Shown: one piece after another, positions 1 through 7,567 of the stretch
Layout: every line of letters starts with the position of its first letter
Position numbering within the stretch: position 1 is the first letter of the stretch
Source of the DNA: Candidatus Baldrarchaeum yapensis
GTDB lineage: Archaea; Asgardarchaeota; Baldrarchaeia; Baldrarchaeales; Baldrarchaeaceae
Direction of reading: 5' to 3'
Assembly: GCA_016840465.1 (NCBI GenBank)
Contig: JAEOSH010000028.1
Location: forward strand, 1-24,803
Length of the DNA stretch: 24,803 nucleotides
Program-made: the position numbers and the translations under genes
Notes under the pieces: model-generated
Databases searched by the model: none
The model's input: the letters and a program-made list of their open reading frames with translations, nothing else
What the model was told of the DNA's origin: nothing

Positions 1-19
1 AGATGTGTATAAGAGACAG
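1..19. other. Nextera/Tn5 mosaic-end adapter sequence (artefact)
   Basis: The first 19 bases, AGATGTGTATAAGAGACAG, are exactly the Tn5 transposase mosaic end used in Nextera-type sequencing libraries. It sits at the very edge of the window. It is residual adapter, not genome. Translating through it gives the spurious N-terminus MCIRDS. Genomic sequence should be taken to start at about base 20. Confidence 0.97.
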
Positions 20-1796
20 CGCCCCTGTTGTGCCGATCTCTGCAAAAATGAAGTGGGGAATAGAGGAACTCCTAAGTGAAGCAATTGCACATATAAAAGC
101 GAAAAGGGGAAAGGATAAGAGAATCGTAGTTTTGGGGCATGAGAGAAAAACGGGTATAGGGCAGGTTTTTCTCCTCTCGATTAGAGGGGGGACCATACGA
201 GAGGGGGAGGAATTAGGGCCTGTGAAAATAAGGGCGATATATGATCTTAGCATGAGGAGGAAGGGGGAAGCAAGAGCAGGGGAAATAGTATATGCGTCCA
301 TGATGGGCGAGGTGGCCGTCGGCACGGAAATCCTAGCGGACGGAACAATAAGGAAATCTGAGATATTTACCGAGGACATTTATCCCTCGAAGGTATTTAA
401 ACTGTCTCTCGATGCTGAAGGTCTCCAAAAGGCAATGAAAGTACTGGAGGGATTGTCAGGCGAAATTCATGGGTTTAAAGTGGAAAGAATCGATGGAGGC
501 CTCCAAATAAGCGTGCTTGGAGATATGCAAATGAAATACATAGAGGATGCGTTATCAGAGGCTGGGATCTCCTTCAAAATAGTAAGTGAGCGAAGAAAGG
601 GAATAGTCACTGTAGCGGGGCGTGGAGAGGCCCATGTTGGCACCGCTCATGTAGAAGTGCTTCCCAGAACGGTACCGAGGATAATAGTCACTCGATACGA
701 TTATGATGTGACTATGGATTTCGACTGGGTTACAGCATCTACCGTTGCCGACGCTTTGGGAATAGAGGGAATGCTCGTCATCATCCACCGTGGCGAGAAC
801 CCAGATGATCTTGCTGAGGCAATAGCAAAAGCAGTAGAAAAGGCAGGGTTAATGGAGGTATTTCCTCAAGGAAATGTTGTGGTGAGAACCCCAAAAGTTT
901 CGGAAATCATAAAGCTAACCTATGCGCATGGAGGGCAGATTCTTGAAAGTCGAGAGAACTCGCTGTGGATTTTATTACCAACATTTGAGTTAGACTCATT
1001 TGTCGATGAAGTATACTCGGTAACGGCCGGAAAAGTGGAGGTAAAGTTGATAGTACCGCCAAAGGAGGCAATCTTAGGCATTGACCCTGGTACAAAGCAT
1101 GTTGGCCTAGCTTATATTCAGGGAAGCACTGTAGAGGTTTGGCATATAAACTTTCCACAACCCCTCACCGAAAGGAAGAGTCAGCAGGCAATGATGTCGA
1201 AGTTCGTGAGGGAATTAAGACTATTCCTCGAAGGGAAAGATAAACCAACTAAGGTATTCATAGGGCTGGGTCCAGGTCTCAAATACGCCTATGAGGCGGT
1301 ACAAAGAGTCTTAGGAGATAGTATCAATGTATTCGGCGTAGATGAGACATGTACGACGAAAGAAGCATTATATCTAATATCGAGCGGTAAAATATTGGCG
1401 AAGAGATTTAAGGGAATTGTGGACCACGCTTACGCGGCGGTATTGATAGCAAAACATCGGCAGGTCGTTGGGAAGATAATGAGAGTGAGGCACGCAAGAC
1501 GTAAACTTGAAACATACATAGCATCGCATTCCCTGATAGGCTACATGTTCAAGAGGCTTGCTGGCGTGCATACGCTTCGAGATCTCAGGCCTGGAACCTA
1601 CATTGAAGTTAAAGATCCATCATATATAGACGGAAAAGTGTCAAAGGGCGATGTCTTCATATATTGGGGATTAACTAAAAATGGCGTGCTTGTACATACG
1701 CTTGCCGGATGCAGAATGGTCCTGCGCTGGAAAGCAGGAGTGCATCCAGAAAGGGATTTCTTTAAAGCGTTTAGCCCGGTAAAGCCAAGAACCTAA
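20..1796 (+). CDS. Translation-GTPase-like protein fused to YqgF/RuvC-type RNase H fold (5' truncated)
   Basis: The reading frame is open from the left edge, so the N-terminus is missing and the first codons are adapter. The visible protein (about 591 residues) starts with VVPISAK, which looks like the G5 (SAK) motif and last helix of a translational GTPase. It is followed by a domain-II-like beta-barrel containing TGIGQVF and GGTIREGEEL, as in the EF-Tu/SelB/IF2 class. A domain-III-like region and an unassigned alpha/beta region follow (about 135-355, counting from base 3). Residues 358-480 look like a YqgF/RuvC RNase H fold: GIDPGTKHVG with Asp361, VDETCTTKEA with Glu448 and VDHAYAA with Asp474, the usual D-E-D carboxylates. 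The last 110 residues are basic then beta-rich and unassigned. By family knowledge YqgF proteins are nucleases in rRNA maturation or resolvases. A link between ribosome function and RNA or DNA cleavage is inference. The GTPase part is only partly visible, so its subfamily is uncertain. Confidence 0.7.
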
Positions 1797-2018
1797 TTGT
1801 GTAACATCTTGAACTTTCTTGTTAAAGGAGTTAATGCTTACAAAGGATTTCATATGGGATAAATACTGCTACAAATAGCCAACAAAACTATTAACATCAG
1901 TACATAGCTATGGGCGAAACTCTATTTTGCCGATTCAGCGAAAGGTTCTTATTGCTATGAAAAAGCAGATGTATGATGATCATAAAGGGTCCTCAAAGGC
2001 AGAAGGCCATGGGATGTG

Positions 2019-2318
2019 ATGCATATGTTGCTTGTAACAAGCGGCGGACAGTACATAATAGTCGACGGGAAGATCAGTAGATATAAGGACGTAGAAAAGG
2101 CCATTAAGCTTCTGATTACGGTAATAAAGGAAACATCGGAACAAATAGGATACAAGATCTTCGTTGCCGAGCTGGATGAGCAGGACTTAGAATTACTGAA
2201 GAAAATCGTACGCAAACATCTCAACGGGAAAAAGAAAATGATAATAGATACCGCAAAGTTCTTGGATAAGGTTGGATGGGAGTGGAGGGACTGGTTCGAA
2301 CTTCCTCCAACGCTGTGA
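2019..2318 (+). CDS. Small hypothetical protein
   Basis: The product has 97-99 residues and no family I recognise. It begins with a short beta-rich stretch (LLVTSGGQYIIVDGKI), then an amphipathic helix (about 25-40), a beta-alpha segment, and a Trp-rich tail (GWEWRDWFELPP). There is no signal peptide or membrane segment. GTG at 2016, ATG at 2019 and ATG at 2025 are all possible starts. The sequence GATGTGAT upstream resembles a GGTGAT ribosome binding site and would best fit ATG 2025. The gene is convergent with the phosphodiesterase gene, with 6 bp between the stop codons. A TATA-like GGATAAATACT lies near 1858. Base composition matches the neighbours. Confidence 0.6.
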   Translation: MHMLLVTSGGQYIIVDGKISRYKDVEKAIKLLITVIKETSEQIGYKIFVAELDEQDLELLKKIVRKHLNGKKKMIIDTAKFLDKVGWEWRDWFELPPTL

Positions 2319-2324
2319 CGCCAA

Positions 2325-2855
2325 CTACAGTTCTATGACCTTCGCCTCCATTTTCTCGATATCCAGCACCATGACGGTGGACTTACCCGTCAAATATCCG
2401 CAAACCTCACCGGGGTTCAACACAAGCGCCTTTCCGATCTTTCGATTATCAACGTGATGGGTGTGCCCATATATGACGATATCATAGATCTCCTTTTCTG
2501 CTAAGGATTCAACAAACGCTCTCGTGACTTCAACGTTCTTGTATCCGTGCATGATAATAACTCGCTTATTGCTTATTTCCATCGCAAGAGGCCCCTCAGT
2601 GACCCCGAACCCCACCTCGTCAAATCTCTCCTTCAGTGTGGATTTATCTCCGTCGTTATTCCCGAATACGCCAACCATCTTGCAATTAAGTTTTGCAAAC
2701 CTCGCAACGGTGAATGGTGATATGTAATCTCCGCACGCAAGCACGAGTTCTACTCCTTGCTCGTTCAATACCTTAACTGCTTTTTCTATCATCCCAACGG
2801 CATCATGAGAATCCGATAAAATCCCTATGAGAGTTACAGTGTACTTCAACTCCAT
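2325..2855 (-). CDS. YfcE/MJ0936-type metallophosphoesterase
   Basis: This is a calcineurin-like phosphodiesterase of the YfcE/MJ0936 class, which hydrolyses phosphodiester bonds with two divalent metals; the natural substrate in archaea is not settled. The 176-residue protein has the ordered metal motifs SDSHD (about 14-18), ACGDY, FGNNDGD, MHGY and GHTH, then LNPGE near the end. The whole family core is present and the length is normal. I chose ATG at 2855 because GAGGTG ends 6 nt before it; a GTG at 2864 would place the start inside that site. On the minus strand a TATA-like CTTATATAC lies at 2895-2887, about 35 nt upstream. It is a single-gene unit, convergent with the small gene before it. 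Confidence 0.9.
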   Translation of the reverse strand: MELKYTVTLIGILSDSHDAVGMIEKAVKVLNEQGVELVLACGDYISPFTVARFAKLNCKMVGVFGNNDGDKSTLKERFDEVGFGVTEGPLAMEISNKRVIIMHGYKNVEVTRAFVESLAEKEIYDIVIYGHTHHVDNRKIGKALVLNPGEVCGYLTGKSTVMVLDIEKMEAKVIEL

Positions 2856-2886
2856 TGCGCCCACCTCACCATCACAAAATCAGAAC

Positions 2887-2895
2887 GTATATAAG
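2887..2895 (-). promoter_or_regulatory. TATA box for the YfcE-type gene
   Basis: On the minus strand the sequence reads CTTATATAC, centred about 35 nt upstream of the ATG at 2855. That predicts transcription starting close to 2865 and a very short leader that just contains the GAGGTG site. Confidence 0.5.
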
Positions 2896-2920
2896 AATTG
2901 TTTCAATTGTTTCAGGGGAT

Positions 2921-3039
2921 AAATTTATGGAGAATTACCATGCAAGAATGGTGACCGTGAGAGGGGCATTACAGGTGGAACACCGCAACATCAGAAAGCT
3001 TATCAATATTACTGGCACCTAAATTTTTATGGAGATTAC
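2921..3039 (+). repeat. Imperfect direct repeat of a TATA-like block
   Basis: Two near-copies lie about 100 bp apart: AAATTTATGGAGAATTAC at 2921-2938 and AAATTTTTATGGAGATTAC at 3021-3039. The second copy sits about 34 nt upstream of the GTG at 3061 and probably holds the TATA box for that gene. The first may be a second promoter or a duplicated regulatory block. Confidence 0.4.
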
Positions 3040-3060
3040 GTTTTTTCCGGATAATATTAC

Positions 3061-3738
3061 GTGAGGTACAGAAGTTTGAGGAAAAGTATATTGCTCGCCG
3101 ACGTGGTCGAAAAGGTTAGGGAAGCGAAAAGATTGGAAAAGGAGGGGAGATATGAAGACGCTATACGTACTGCTTTGGAAGCAGCGGAGATTTTGTTATC
3201 TTATTCGAAATTCGCCGACCTACCAGAAAAAGTATTAAGGGAACTTAAAGCAAGAGCCTGGAGAATAATCACATGGGCTCGGAGTATGCGTGATTTAGTG
3301 CAAATGAGGGAAGCCCTACATGGAACAAGAGCAGAGGTGCCAAAAGTTCCAGTTGCACGGGATAGCATGATTCGGAGTCTTTACATAATACACAATGACG
3401 GAATACCGTTATACACGTACGTTGATGGAAGCACGTCACTAAGTCCGACGCTCGTTTCGGGCGCACTTACTGGAATTATAGAGCTTCTGAAGGAGATCAC
3501 AAAGACCAAAGTTAAGAGTATAAGTCATGAAGACGGGATAATAATGATAGAGTATGGAAAGTTCGTAAACGTTGTGGTATTCGTGAGAGAAGAATCTCAA
3601 GAAATACGTAAGAAGATGGCAAACCTAGTAAGGGAAATAGAAACGAGATATAAGGAAATTTTAGAAAATTGGGACGGCAATCTTAATCACTTTAAGGACT
3701 TGGAAAATGTTGTTAGAGAAGTCATTTTCGGCGAGTAA
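3061..3738 (+). CDS. MIT-like helical domain plus longin/roadblock-like domain protein
   Basis: The protein has 225 residues. Residues about 12-80 form a charged three-helix pattern with EAKRLEKEGRYEDAIRTALE, close to the MIT (microtubule interacting and trafficking) consensus known from archaeal and eukaryotic Vps4. Residues about 105-215 read as strand-strand-helix-three strands-helix (SLYIIHNDGIPLYTYVDG, then a long helix, then GIIMIEYG, VNVVVFVRE and a final helix), which is the longin/roadblock topology. Such domains act in GTPase control and membrane trafficking in eukaryotes. A role with small GTPases or ESCRT-like proteins here is inference. No membrane segment or signal peptide is seen. 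The GTG start at 3061 has no upstream ribosome binding site but lies about 34 nt after a TATA-like block, so the mRNA may be leaderless. TTG at 3076, preceded by GTGAGGT, is an alternative. The 3' end overlaps convergent moaC by 17 nt. Confidence 0.7.
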   Translation: MRYRSLRKSILLADVVEKVREAKRLEKEGRYEDAIRTALEAAEILLSYSKFADLPEKVLRELKARAWRIITWARSMRDLVQMREALHGTRAEVPKVPVARDSMIRSLYIIHNDGIPLYTYVDGSTSLSPTLVSGALTGIIELLKEITKTKVKSISHEDGIIMIEYGKFVNVVVFVREESQEIRKKMANLVREIETRYKEILENWDGNLNHFKDLENVVREVIFGE

Positions 3739-4189
3739 TTGGCTCCTTGGTTTTACTGGCAACTCTTATTTCCTCAATGACCGTATAGGGATACTGTCCT
3801 TGTTCGTCTTTCTCGTATGCCTTGACCATGTCCCATATTGCTAGGAGAGCCGCCGATACACCAACGAGAGCCTCCATCTCAACCCCCGTTTTTCCTATGC
3901 TTCTCACCTCAACCTCGACTTCTACATGGTGATCTCTCACATTTACGTCGACATCAATTCCCGTTATTGGTATCGGATGACAAAGTGGTACGATTTCCGG
4001 AGTCTTCTTAACAGCCATTATTGCGGCTATTTGCGCCGTCATTCTTACATCCCCTTTTTCAATCTCCCCTCGTCTTATTCTCTCAATGGTCTCGGATTTT
4101 AATTTTATACGTCCTACCGCCCTAGCTATACGTAGCACGTCCGGTTTCCCGCCTATATCTACCATTCTTATCTCCTTAAGAAGAGACAT
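3722..4189 (-). CDS. moaC: Cyclic pyranopterin monophosphate synthase MoaC
   Basis: MoaC acts with MoaA to convert GTP to cyclic pyranopterin monophosphate, the first stage of molybdenum/tungsten cofactor synthesis in the cytoplasm. The 155-residue protein has the family signatures RMVDIGGK (8-15), IEKGDVRMTAQIAAIMA (with Lys45), PLCHPIPI (68-75), TGVEMEALVG and IWDMVKAYEK, where Asp120 and Lys123 match the catalytic pair of bacterial MoaC. I placed the start at ATG 4189 because GGTGG ends a few bases before it; an in-frame ATG at 4201 would add four residues. Length is normal. It lies between two small proteins with possible longin folds rather than with other moa genes. Its product is needed by the aldehyde oxidoreductase further along the window. 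Confidence 0.95.
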   Translation of the reverse strand: MSLLKEIRMVDIGGKPDVLRIARAVGRIKLKSETIERIRRGEIEKGDVRMTAQIAAIMAVKKTPEIVPLCHPIPITGIDVDVNVRDHHVEVEVEVRSIGKTGVEMEALVGVSAALLAIWDMVKAYEKDEQGQYPYTVIEEIRVASKTKEPITRRK

Positions 4190-4210
4190 CAAACCACCCA
4201 TATGTATGCC

Positions 4211-4645
4211 TTACTTTATCTTCAACAACTCATCATATAACCTCTCTAGTACCTTGCTACGAGGTTCACCTCTGGCTAGCATTTTCATGGCGGATCTTAG
4301 AGATTTTATTATCTTTTCTCTTTTCTTCCAAATAACCGTGGAAGCATCCGAATTAAACAAAGCAATTATCGATAGCCATTTCTCGGCATCTTCCTTAAAG
4401 ATGAAGATCATTCCGATTATTCCAAAGTCCTCGAGATAAAAGTACTTAAAATGCTCGTCCGCAGCCTCTTTAAGCATCAGTGACATCCATCGGAATAGTT
4501 CTAACAACGCCGAGAGTATTAGAGGAGAGGAGGTGAAGCCGTAGGGGAACGAATCTTCGAGGAGCGGTCCGAGCGACGGGTCTATCGACAGTGTTAATAT
4601 TCCCTTTAAGGGAGACCTCTTGCCTTTTCTGGCAAAAATCTGCAA
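4211..4645 (-). CDS. Hypothetical protein, possible longin/roadblock-like fold
   Basis: The 144-residue protein has no recognised family. The start is a TTG with a perfect GGAGGT ribosome binding site 7 nt upstream, which makes it a convincing gene. The order of elements is strand (GILTLSIDP), strand, a long helix (about 42-62, ILSALLELFRWMSLMLKEA), strand (FKYFYLED), strand (GIIGMIFIFK), then two helices. This resembles by eye the C-terminal half of the MIT-like protein on the other side of moaC, with similarly placed SP..L..A, a hydrophobic helix and a FIF/VVFV strand. Longin-like is a hypothesis with little residue identity behind it. It lies upstream of moaC on the same strand (about 21 nt gap) and may be co-transcribed. 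A TATA-like AAAAATATATG on the minus strand lies near 4690-4700. Confidence 0.65.
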   Translation of the reverse strand: MQIFARKGKRSPLKGILTLSIDPSLGPLLEDSFPYGFTSSPLILSALLELFRWMSLMLKEAADEHFKYFYLEDFGIIGMIFIFKEDAEKWLSIIALFNSDASTVIWKKREKIIKSLRSAMKMLARGEPRSKVLERLYDELLKIK

Positions 4646-5147
4646 AGTAAATACCTCCTGCAGTTCGAGGTGTTATGAAAAGAAAGCGACATATATTTTT
4701 GAGGAATACACTGCAATGCAGTTGATGTGATAGCGTAATACCACAGTTTTACGTAATACAATTACTTACGGTTGCACCAGAATATACAACTTGAACATCA
4801 ATCTATTGTTTCCGTACGCCGTTATGCATCACTACAAAAAGGTGACGTATAATCTCTGTTGTGAAACATTACAAAAATAGCGGTGCAACTTAGTAAAGAG
4901 GAATTATTACTCCGTCAACTGCAATTTTTATTAGCGACATGGTCTTGAAGTAAAAATACCTTTGGAATACTTAGGATGAATAAATAAAAATTAGCAAAGT
5001 AATTACAGTACACACGGATAAGGTCATAAAGCACTCTTCTGTACGTGTTAAAGGCTGGAGATTAAAATAGTTAGGTATCTCTTGTCACCTTCGAAACTTA
5101 TCGTCTTCGAAATATGTAAACAGATCACGAGGGGGTTTATTCCCCTA
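4646..5147. other. Long AT-rich intergenic region
   Basis: About 500 bases lie between the divergent small gene at 4645 and the RHH regulator. I see no tRNA, C/D-box RNA, CRISPR repeat or conserved reading frame. The left end holds the GGAGGT site and a TATA-like element for the minus-strand gene. The rest is AT-rich with several short A/T runs that could be TATA boxes (for example near 5065). The open frame extending upstream to TTG 5082 lacks a ribosome binding site and does not look coding. Confidence 0.5.
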
Positions 5148-5672
5148 ATGAAGAGAGCGCAGATCTCCCTGAGGCTAAATAAAGATCTATTGGATAAAAT
5201 TTTGGAAATTGCAAAAAGTAAAAACGTTACGACGACAACAGCGATCCGTGAGTTGATAATACTGGGCCTCGAGAGTCTGAAACGCCCACCTATTGAAAGT
5301 ATAACTCTTAGTAAGAACATTGTCAGATGGCTATTCGACGAAATAGTCAAGCATCAAATATCTCCACCCACTGATATATTTGTGGAGGAGGTTCGAGGTT
5401 ATTTCCTCTGGAAGTTTGGGAAAAGCCTCGAAGAAGTCGATAGAGAATTGCTGAAGAGAGAATTCAAGGGCATTCTGGAAGTCGTATTTGGTGCTGTCAA
5501 TGTACAGTTCGAGGCAAGATTAGATAAGATGGTTATGCGTGCGGACTTTCCGTTTCCATCTATTGCAACTGTGGCACATGAATTGATAAGGGACTTCCTC
5601 GAGAGTACCATCAAGTGCAGGGTCATTGAGAGTCGGGTCGTTGGCAATCGTGTGATTTTTGTATTGCAGTAG
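5148..5672 (+). CDS. Ribbon-helix-helix transcription regulator with C-terminal unknown domain
   Basis: The 174-residue protein begins MKRAQISLRLNKDLLDKI, followed by AKSKNVTTTTAIRELIILGLE. This is a textbook ribbon-helix-helix DNA-binding domain (residues 1-45): one beta strand with alternating residues, then two helices. Residues about 60-174 form a mixed alpha/beta domain that I do not recognise; it may bind a ligand or mediate oligomerisation. The frame is open further upstream to TTG 5082, but ATG 5148 makes the RHH strand N-terminal, as is usual, and follows GAGGGGG at 5129-5135. It is a lone gene. A perfect inverted repeat lies 31 bp after its stop, next to the promoter of the following gene, and could be its operator (inference). 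Confidence 0.8.
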   Translation: MKRAQISLRLNKDLLDKILEIAKSKNVTTTTAIRELIILGLESLKRPPIESITLSKNIVRWLFDEIVKHQISPPTDIFVEEVRGYFLWKFGKSLEEVDRELLKREFKGILEVVFGAVNVQFEARLDKMVMRADFPFPSIATVAHELIRDFLESTIKCRVIESRVVGNRVIFVLQ

Positions 5673-5703
5673 ATCGCTAAAGATGGCCAGTGATTACAGA
5701 TGG

Positions 5704-5723
5704 CTTATGTCGGTTTACATAAG
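5704..5723. promoter_or_regulatory. Perfect 7-bp inverted repeat, candidate operator
   Basis: CTTATGT CGGTTT ACATAAG is a perfect 7-bp inverted repeat with a 6-bp spacer. It directly abuts the TATA-like CTTTTATAA at 5724-5732. A dimeric regulator bound here would compete with TBP/TFB. The nearest regulator gene is the RHH protein ending at 5672. Confidence 0.55.
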
Positions 5724-5732
5724 CTTTTATAA
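5724..5732 (+). promoter_or_regulatory. TATA box for small membrane protein gene
   Basis: CTTTTATAA is a strong archaeal TATA-like element. Transcription would be expected about 25 nt downstream, near 5750-5755, which argues against the GTG at 5739 and for the ATG at 5781 as start. Confidence 0.5.
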
Positions 5733-5780
5733 CCGCTGGTGGAAGAACATTTCACAAAAAGTGCTAGGACCGGAATCCAA

Positions 5781-6065
5781 ATGGATTGGTACGTGTTCGC
5801 GTATGTCGTCTCTGCATTGCTACTGTCAATACTCCTAACGGCGCTGTGCGGCTATACGTATAGCAGATGGTACAGGTGGACGCGATCGCAACATGTCCTC
5901 TGCTATGCCTTTTTTTTATTCGTACTAACGATAGAATATGGGGTCGCTCTACCACTTTTCATGACGAGTATTGTAACGAGAGAGCTTTTCGGCATAATAT
6001 ATGGTTCATCAGGGATTCTCAAAAGCGCGGTCCTCGTATACATGACATTTTTCGCCGAAGATTGA
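5781..6065 (+). CDS. Small multi-pass membrane protein, unknown function
   Basis: The protein has 94 residues from ATG 5781. Two hydrophobic segments are clear: about 3-27 (VFAYVVSALLLSILLTALCGYT) and 39-60 (VLCYAFFLFVLTIEYGVALPLF). A third, weaker one runs about 70-92 (LFGIIYGSSGILKSAVLVYM). They are separated by an Arg/Trp-rich loop (SRWYRWTRSQH), so the loop probably faces the cytoplasm. I recognise no family. The frame extends upstream to GTG 5739, but the predicted transcription start lies after it. Its promoter carries the inverted repeat described at 5704-5723, suggesting regulated expression, perhaps by the RHH protein upstream. Confidence 0.55.
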   Translation: MDWYVFAYVVSALLLSILLTALCGYTYSRWYRWTRSQHVLCYAFFLFVLTIEYGVALPLFMTSIVTRELFGIIYGSSGILKSAVLVYMTFFAED

Positions 6066-6107
6066 TACTTAACGACCACTAAAACGAATACTCCCTTCCC
6101 ATTTTCT

Positions 6108-6117
6108 TTTTATATGC
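6108..6117 (+). promoter_or_regulatory. TATA box for OsmC-family gene
   Basis: TTTTTATATG lies about 45 nt upstream of the chosen ATG at 6158 and is the only strong TATA-like element in this gap. The predicted leader is about 20 nt and contains the GGGTGA site. Confidence 0.45.
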
Positions 6118-6157
6118 AATTTCTGACATATCCTCAGATGACCTTGGGGTGAGAGTT

Positions 6158-6586
6158 ATGGAAATTACGGTCACCGCAAGGTGGGATATAGAAAAATCGC
6201 GGGGGAAGGTTCTAACTGGTGATATCAATATTGCTGATTTCGATATACCAAAGGAGTTTGGCGGGTCGGGAAGTGCAGCGTCGCCGGAACAACTCTTTAT
6301 GGCATCCGTGGCATCCTGTATGATCACCACGTTCATATATCTCGCGAAAAAACTAAATCTTCATGTGGAAGAGGTGTTTGCTGAGGTCTCCGGACGCTTG
6401 GAAAGAGCAGAAAAGGGTGGTTATAAAATAGGAAATATTAATGTTAACATAGGGGTTAAGGTTGGAAAGGGCGAGGAGAAAGACGCTGAAAATTGCTTGC
6501 GTGCTTTAGACACGTATTGCATTATAAAGAACACTTTGGAATCTCCTCCACCCATAACAGTGAGATTTGAAGTAAAGTCCGCGTAA
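6158..6586 (+). CDS. OsmC/Ohr-family protein
   Basis: OsmC-family proteins reduce organic hydroperoxides through a pair of cysteines. The 142-residue protein has the family fold signatures: SPEQLFMASVASC with Cys54 on the central helix, and TYCIIKNTL with Cys121 at the place of the second redox cysteine (CPVSNTL in classical members). Both cysteines are present, so peroxidatic activity is plausible. A GTG at 6149 would extend the frame, but it overlaps GGGTGA, which is the ribosome binding site for ATG 6158. A TATA-like TTTTTATATGC lies at 6108-6117. It is a single-gene unit next to a decayed acyl-CoA synthetase gene. Confidence 0.9.
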   Translation: MEITVTARWDIEKSRGKVLTGDINIADFDIPKEFGGSGSAASPEQLFMASVASCMITTFIYLAKKLNLHVEEVFAEVSGRLERAEKGGYKIGNINVNIGVKVGKGEEKDAENCLRALDTYCIIKNTLESPPPITVRFEVKSA

Positions 6587-6639
6587 CTCACAACAGGTGT
6601 TATCTGAAAAATTCAGGAGGCCATCTGAGAAAGTCTTGA

Positions 6640-7290
6640 TGAGCTATGCGACTTGCCGCGATAGTATCTGAGTGCACGGCCGCATCCATGGGGACCCCTT
6701 GGTGGCAATGAACCCAAGACCCAGTGTGGGTGTTAACAAGCATGGTAGTGTAGGCCCGCCGCTCGATGGTGTTGAGGTAAAAATAGTGAACGAGGAGGCA
6801 AGGAAGGTCCTTCAGGTGAGCCTAGTGAACTTCTTGTTAGAAGTCCCTGTGTCATGAAAGATCCTGAAAGAACGAGAAAAGTTATAGATGTGGAGGGAGT
6901 ATTGCGGCCTCGATGGTTTTATTTCCGAGAGATGAGAGAGAATTTGTTTATATCTGGATGATGCTTCGCAGATGCGTTTTTTGTCCACTTAATTGTGGTT
7001 GCTCAACCTCTGGAGATAATAGCTGAGCATCCTGCTGTTGCAACGGTTGCAGTCATTGAAGTCCCCGATAAAGAGAGGGGCGAGGTTCTGAAGGCAATAA
7101 TCCAACTTAAATCGGGATATAAACCCTCAGAGGAACTGAAAAAGGAAATAATGAAATGGTGCAAAGAGAGGCTGATATCTTTCAAAGTTCCGCGGATTGT
7201 AGAATTCAGAAGCGCGCATTCACTTACGCCGATAGGAAAGGCGTGGGGATCATTATTAAGAGAAGAAGAAAGAAAAAATGCAAGAACAAC
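6640..7290 (+). pseudogene. Decayed acyl-CoA synthetase (AMP-binding) 3' remnant
   Basis: Pieces in different frames add up to the C-terminal third of an adenylate-forming acyl-CoA synthetase. Around 6640-6670 a frame reads IVSECTAAS, like the GLTETSP motif. From 6672 another reads GSVGPPLDGVEVKIVNEE. From 6797 a third frame reads GKEGPSGEPSELLVRSP and then VMKDPERTRKVIDVEG, the usual GE-GELLVRGP and YWNNPEAT region. The TGD/hinge region is scrambled. From about 7011 the C-terminal subdomain is clear: EIIAEHPAVATVAVIEVPD, then ERGEVLKAIIQLKSG, ERLISFKVPRIVEF and TPIGKAWGSLLREEE with the catalytic-type Lys. The N-terminal two thirds, including the P-loop-like AMP motif, is absent. At least two frameshifts and several stop codons separate the pieces, so no functional product is expected. 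The next gene encodes an intact SCP-2 protein, a plausible former partner in lipid metabolism. Confidence 0.85.
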
Positions 7291-7567
7291 AATAGAATCA
7301 GTCACCCATTATTGTTTCGATAGTCTGACATTACTGTTATAGGACAATCAGATAGCTAGAATCAAAGAACTAAATTTTGTTGCAAATTTGGATGCGCTAC
7401 GTCTTAGCTACAAAAGTCTTAATATTACGGTTACATACCTTAAATACGTATAAAATACGTATAGATGTCATGGTTAACATGCCAATTTTTAACACCCGCA
7501 TCCAGTGCACCGAAACCTTTTTCACCTCAGTGCATACATATATTACGAAAACCAGGAGGGAGTTGGT

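Noticed and set aside
1967-2022. C/D-box RNA suggested by ATGATGA-like sequence
   Set aside because: A convincing paired D box (CTGA) at proper spacing is absent and the stretch overlaps the leader of the small gene.
5082-5147. N-terminal extension of the RHH protein to TTG 5082
   Set aside because: No ribosome binding site at 5082, and the RHH strand should be at the N-terminus; ATG 5148 fits better.
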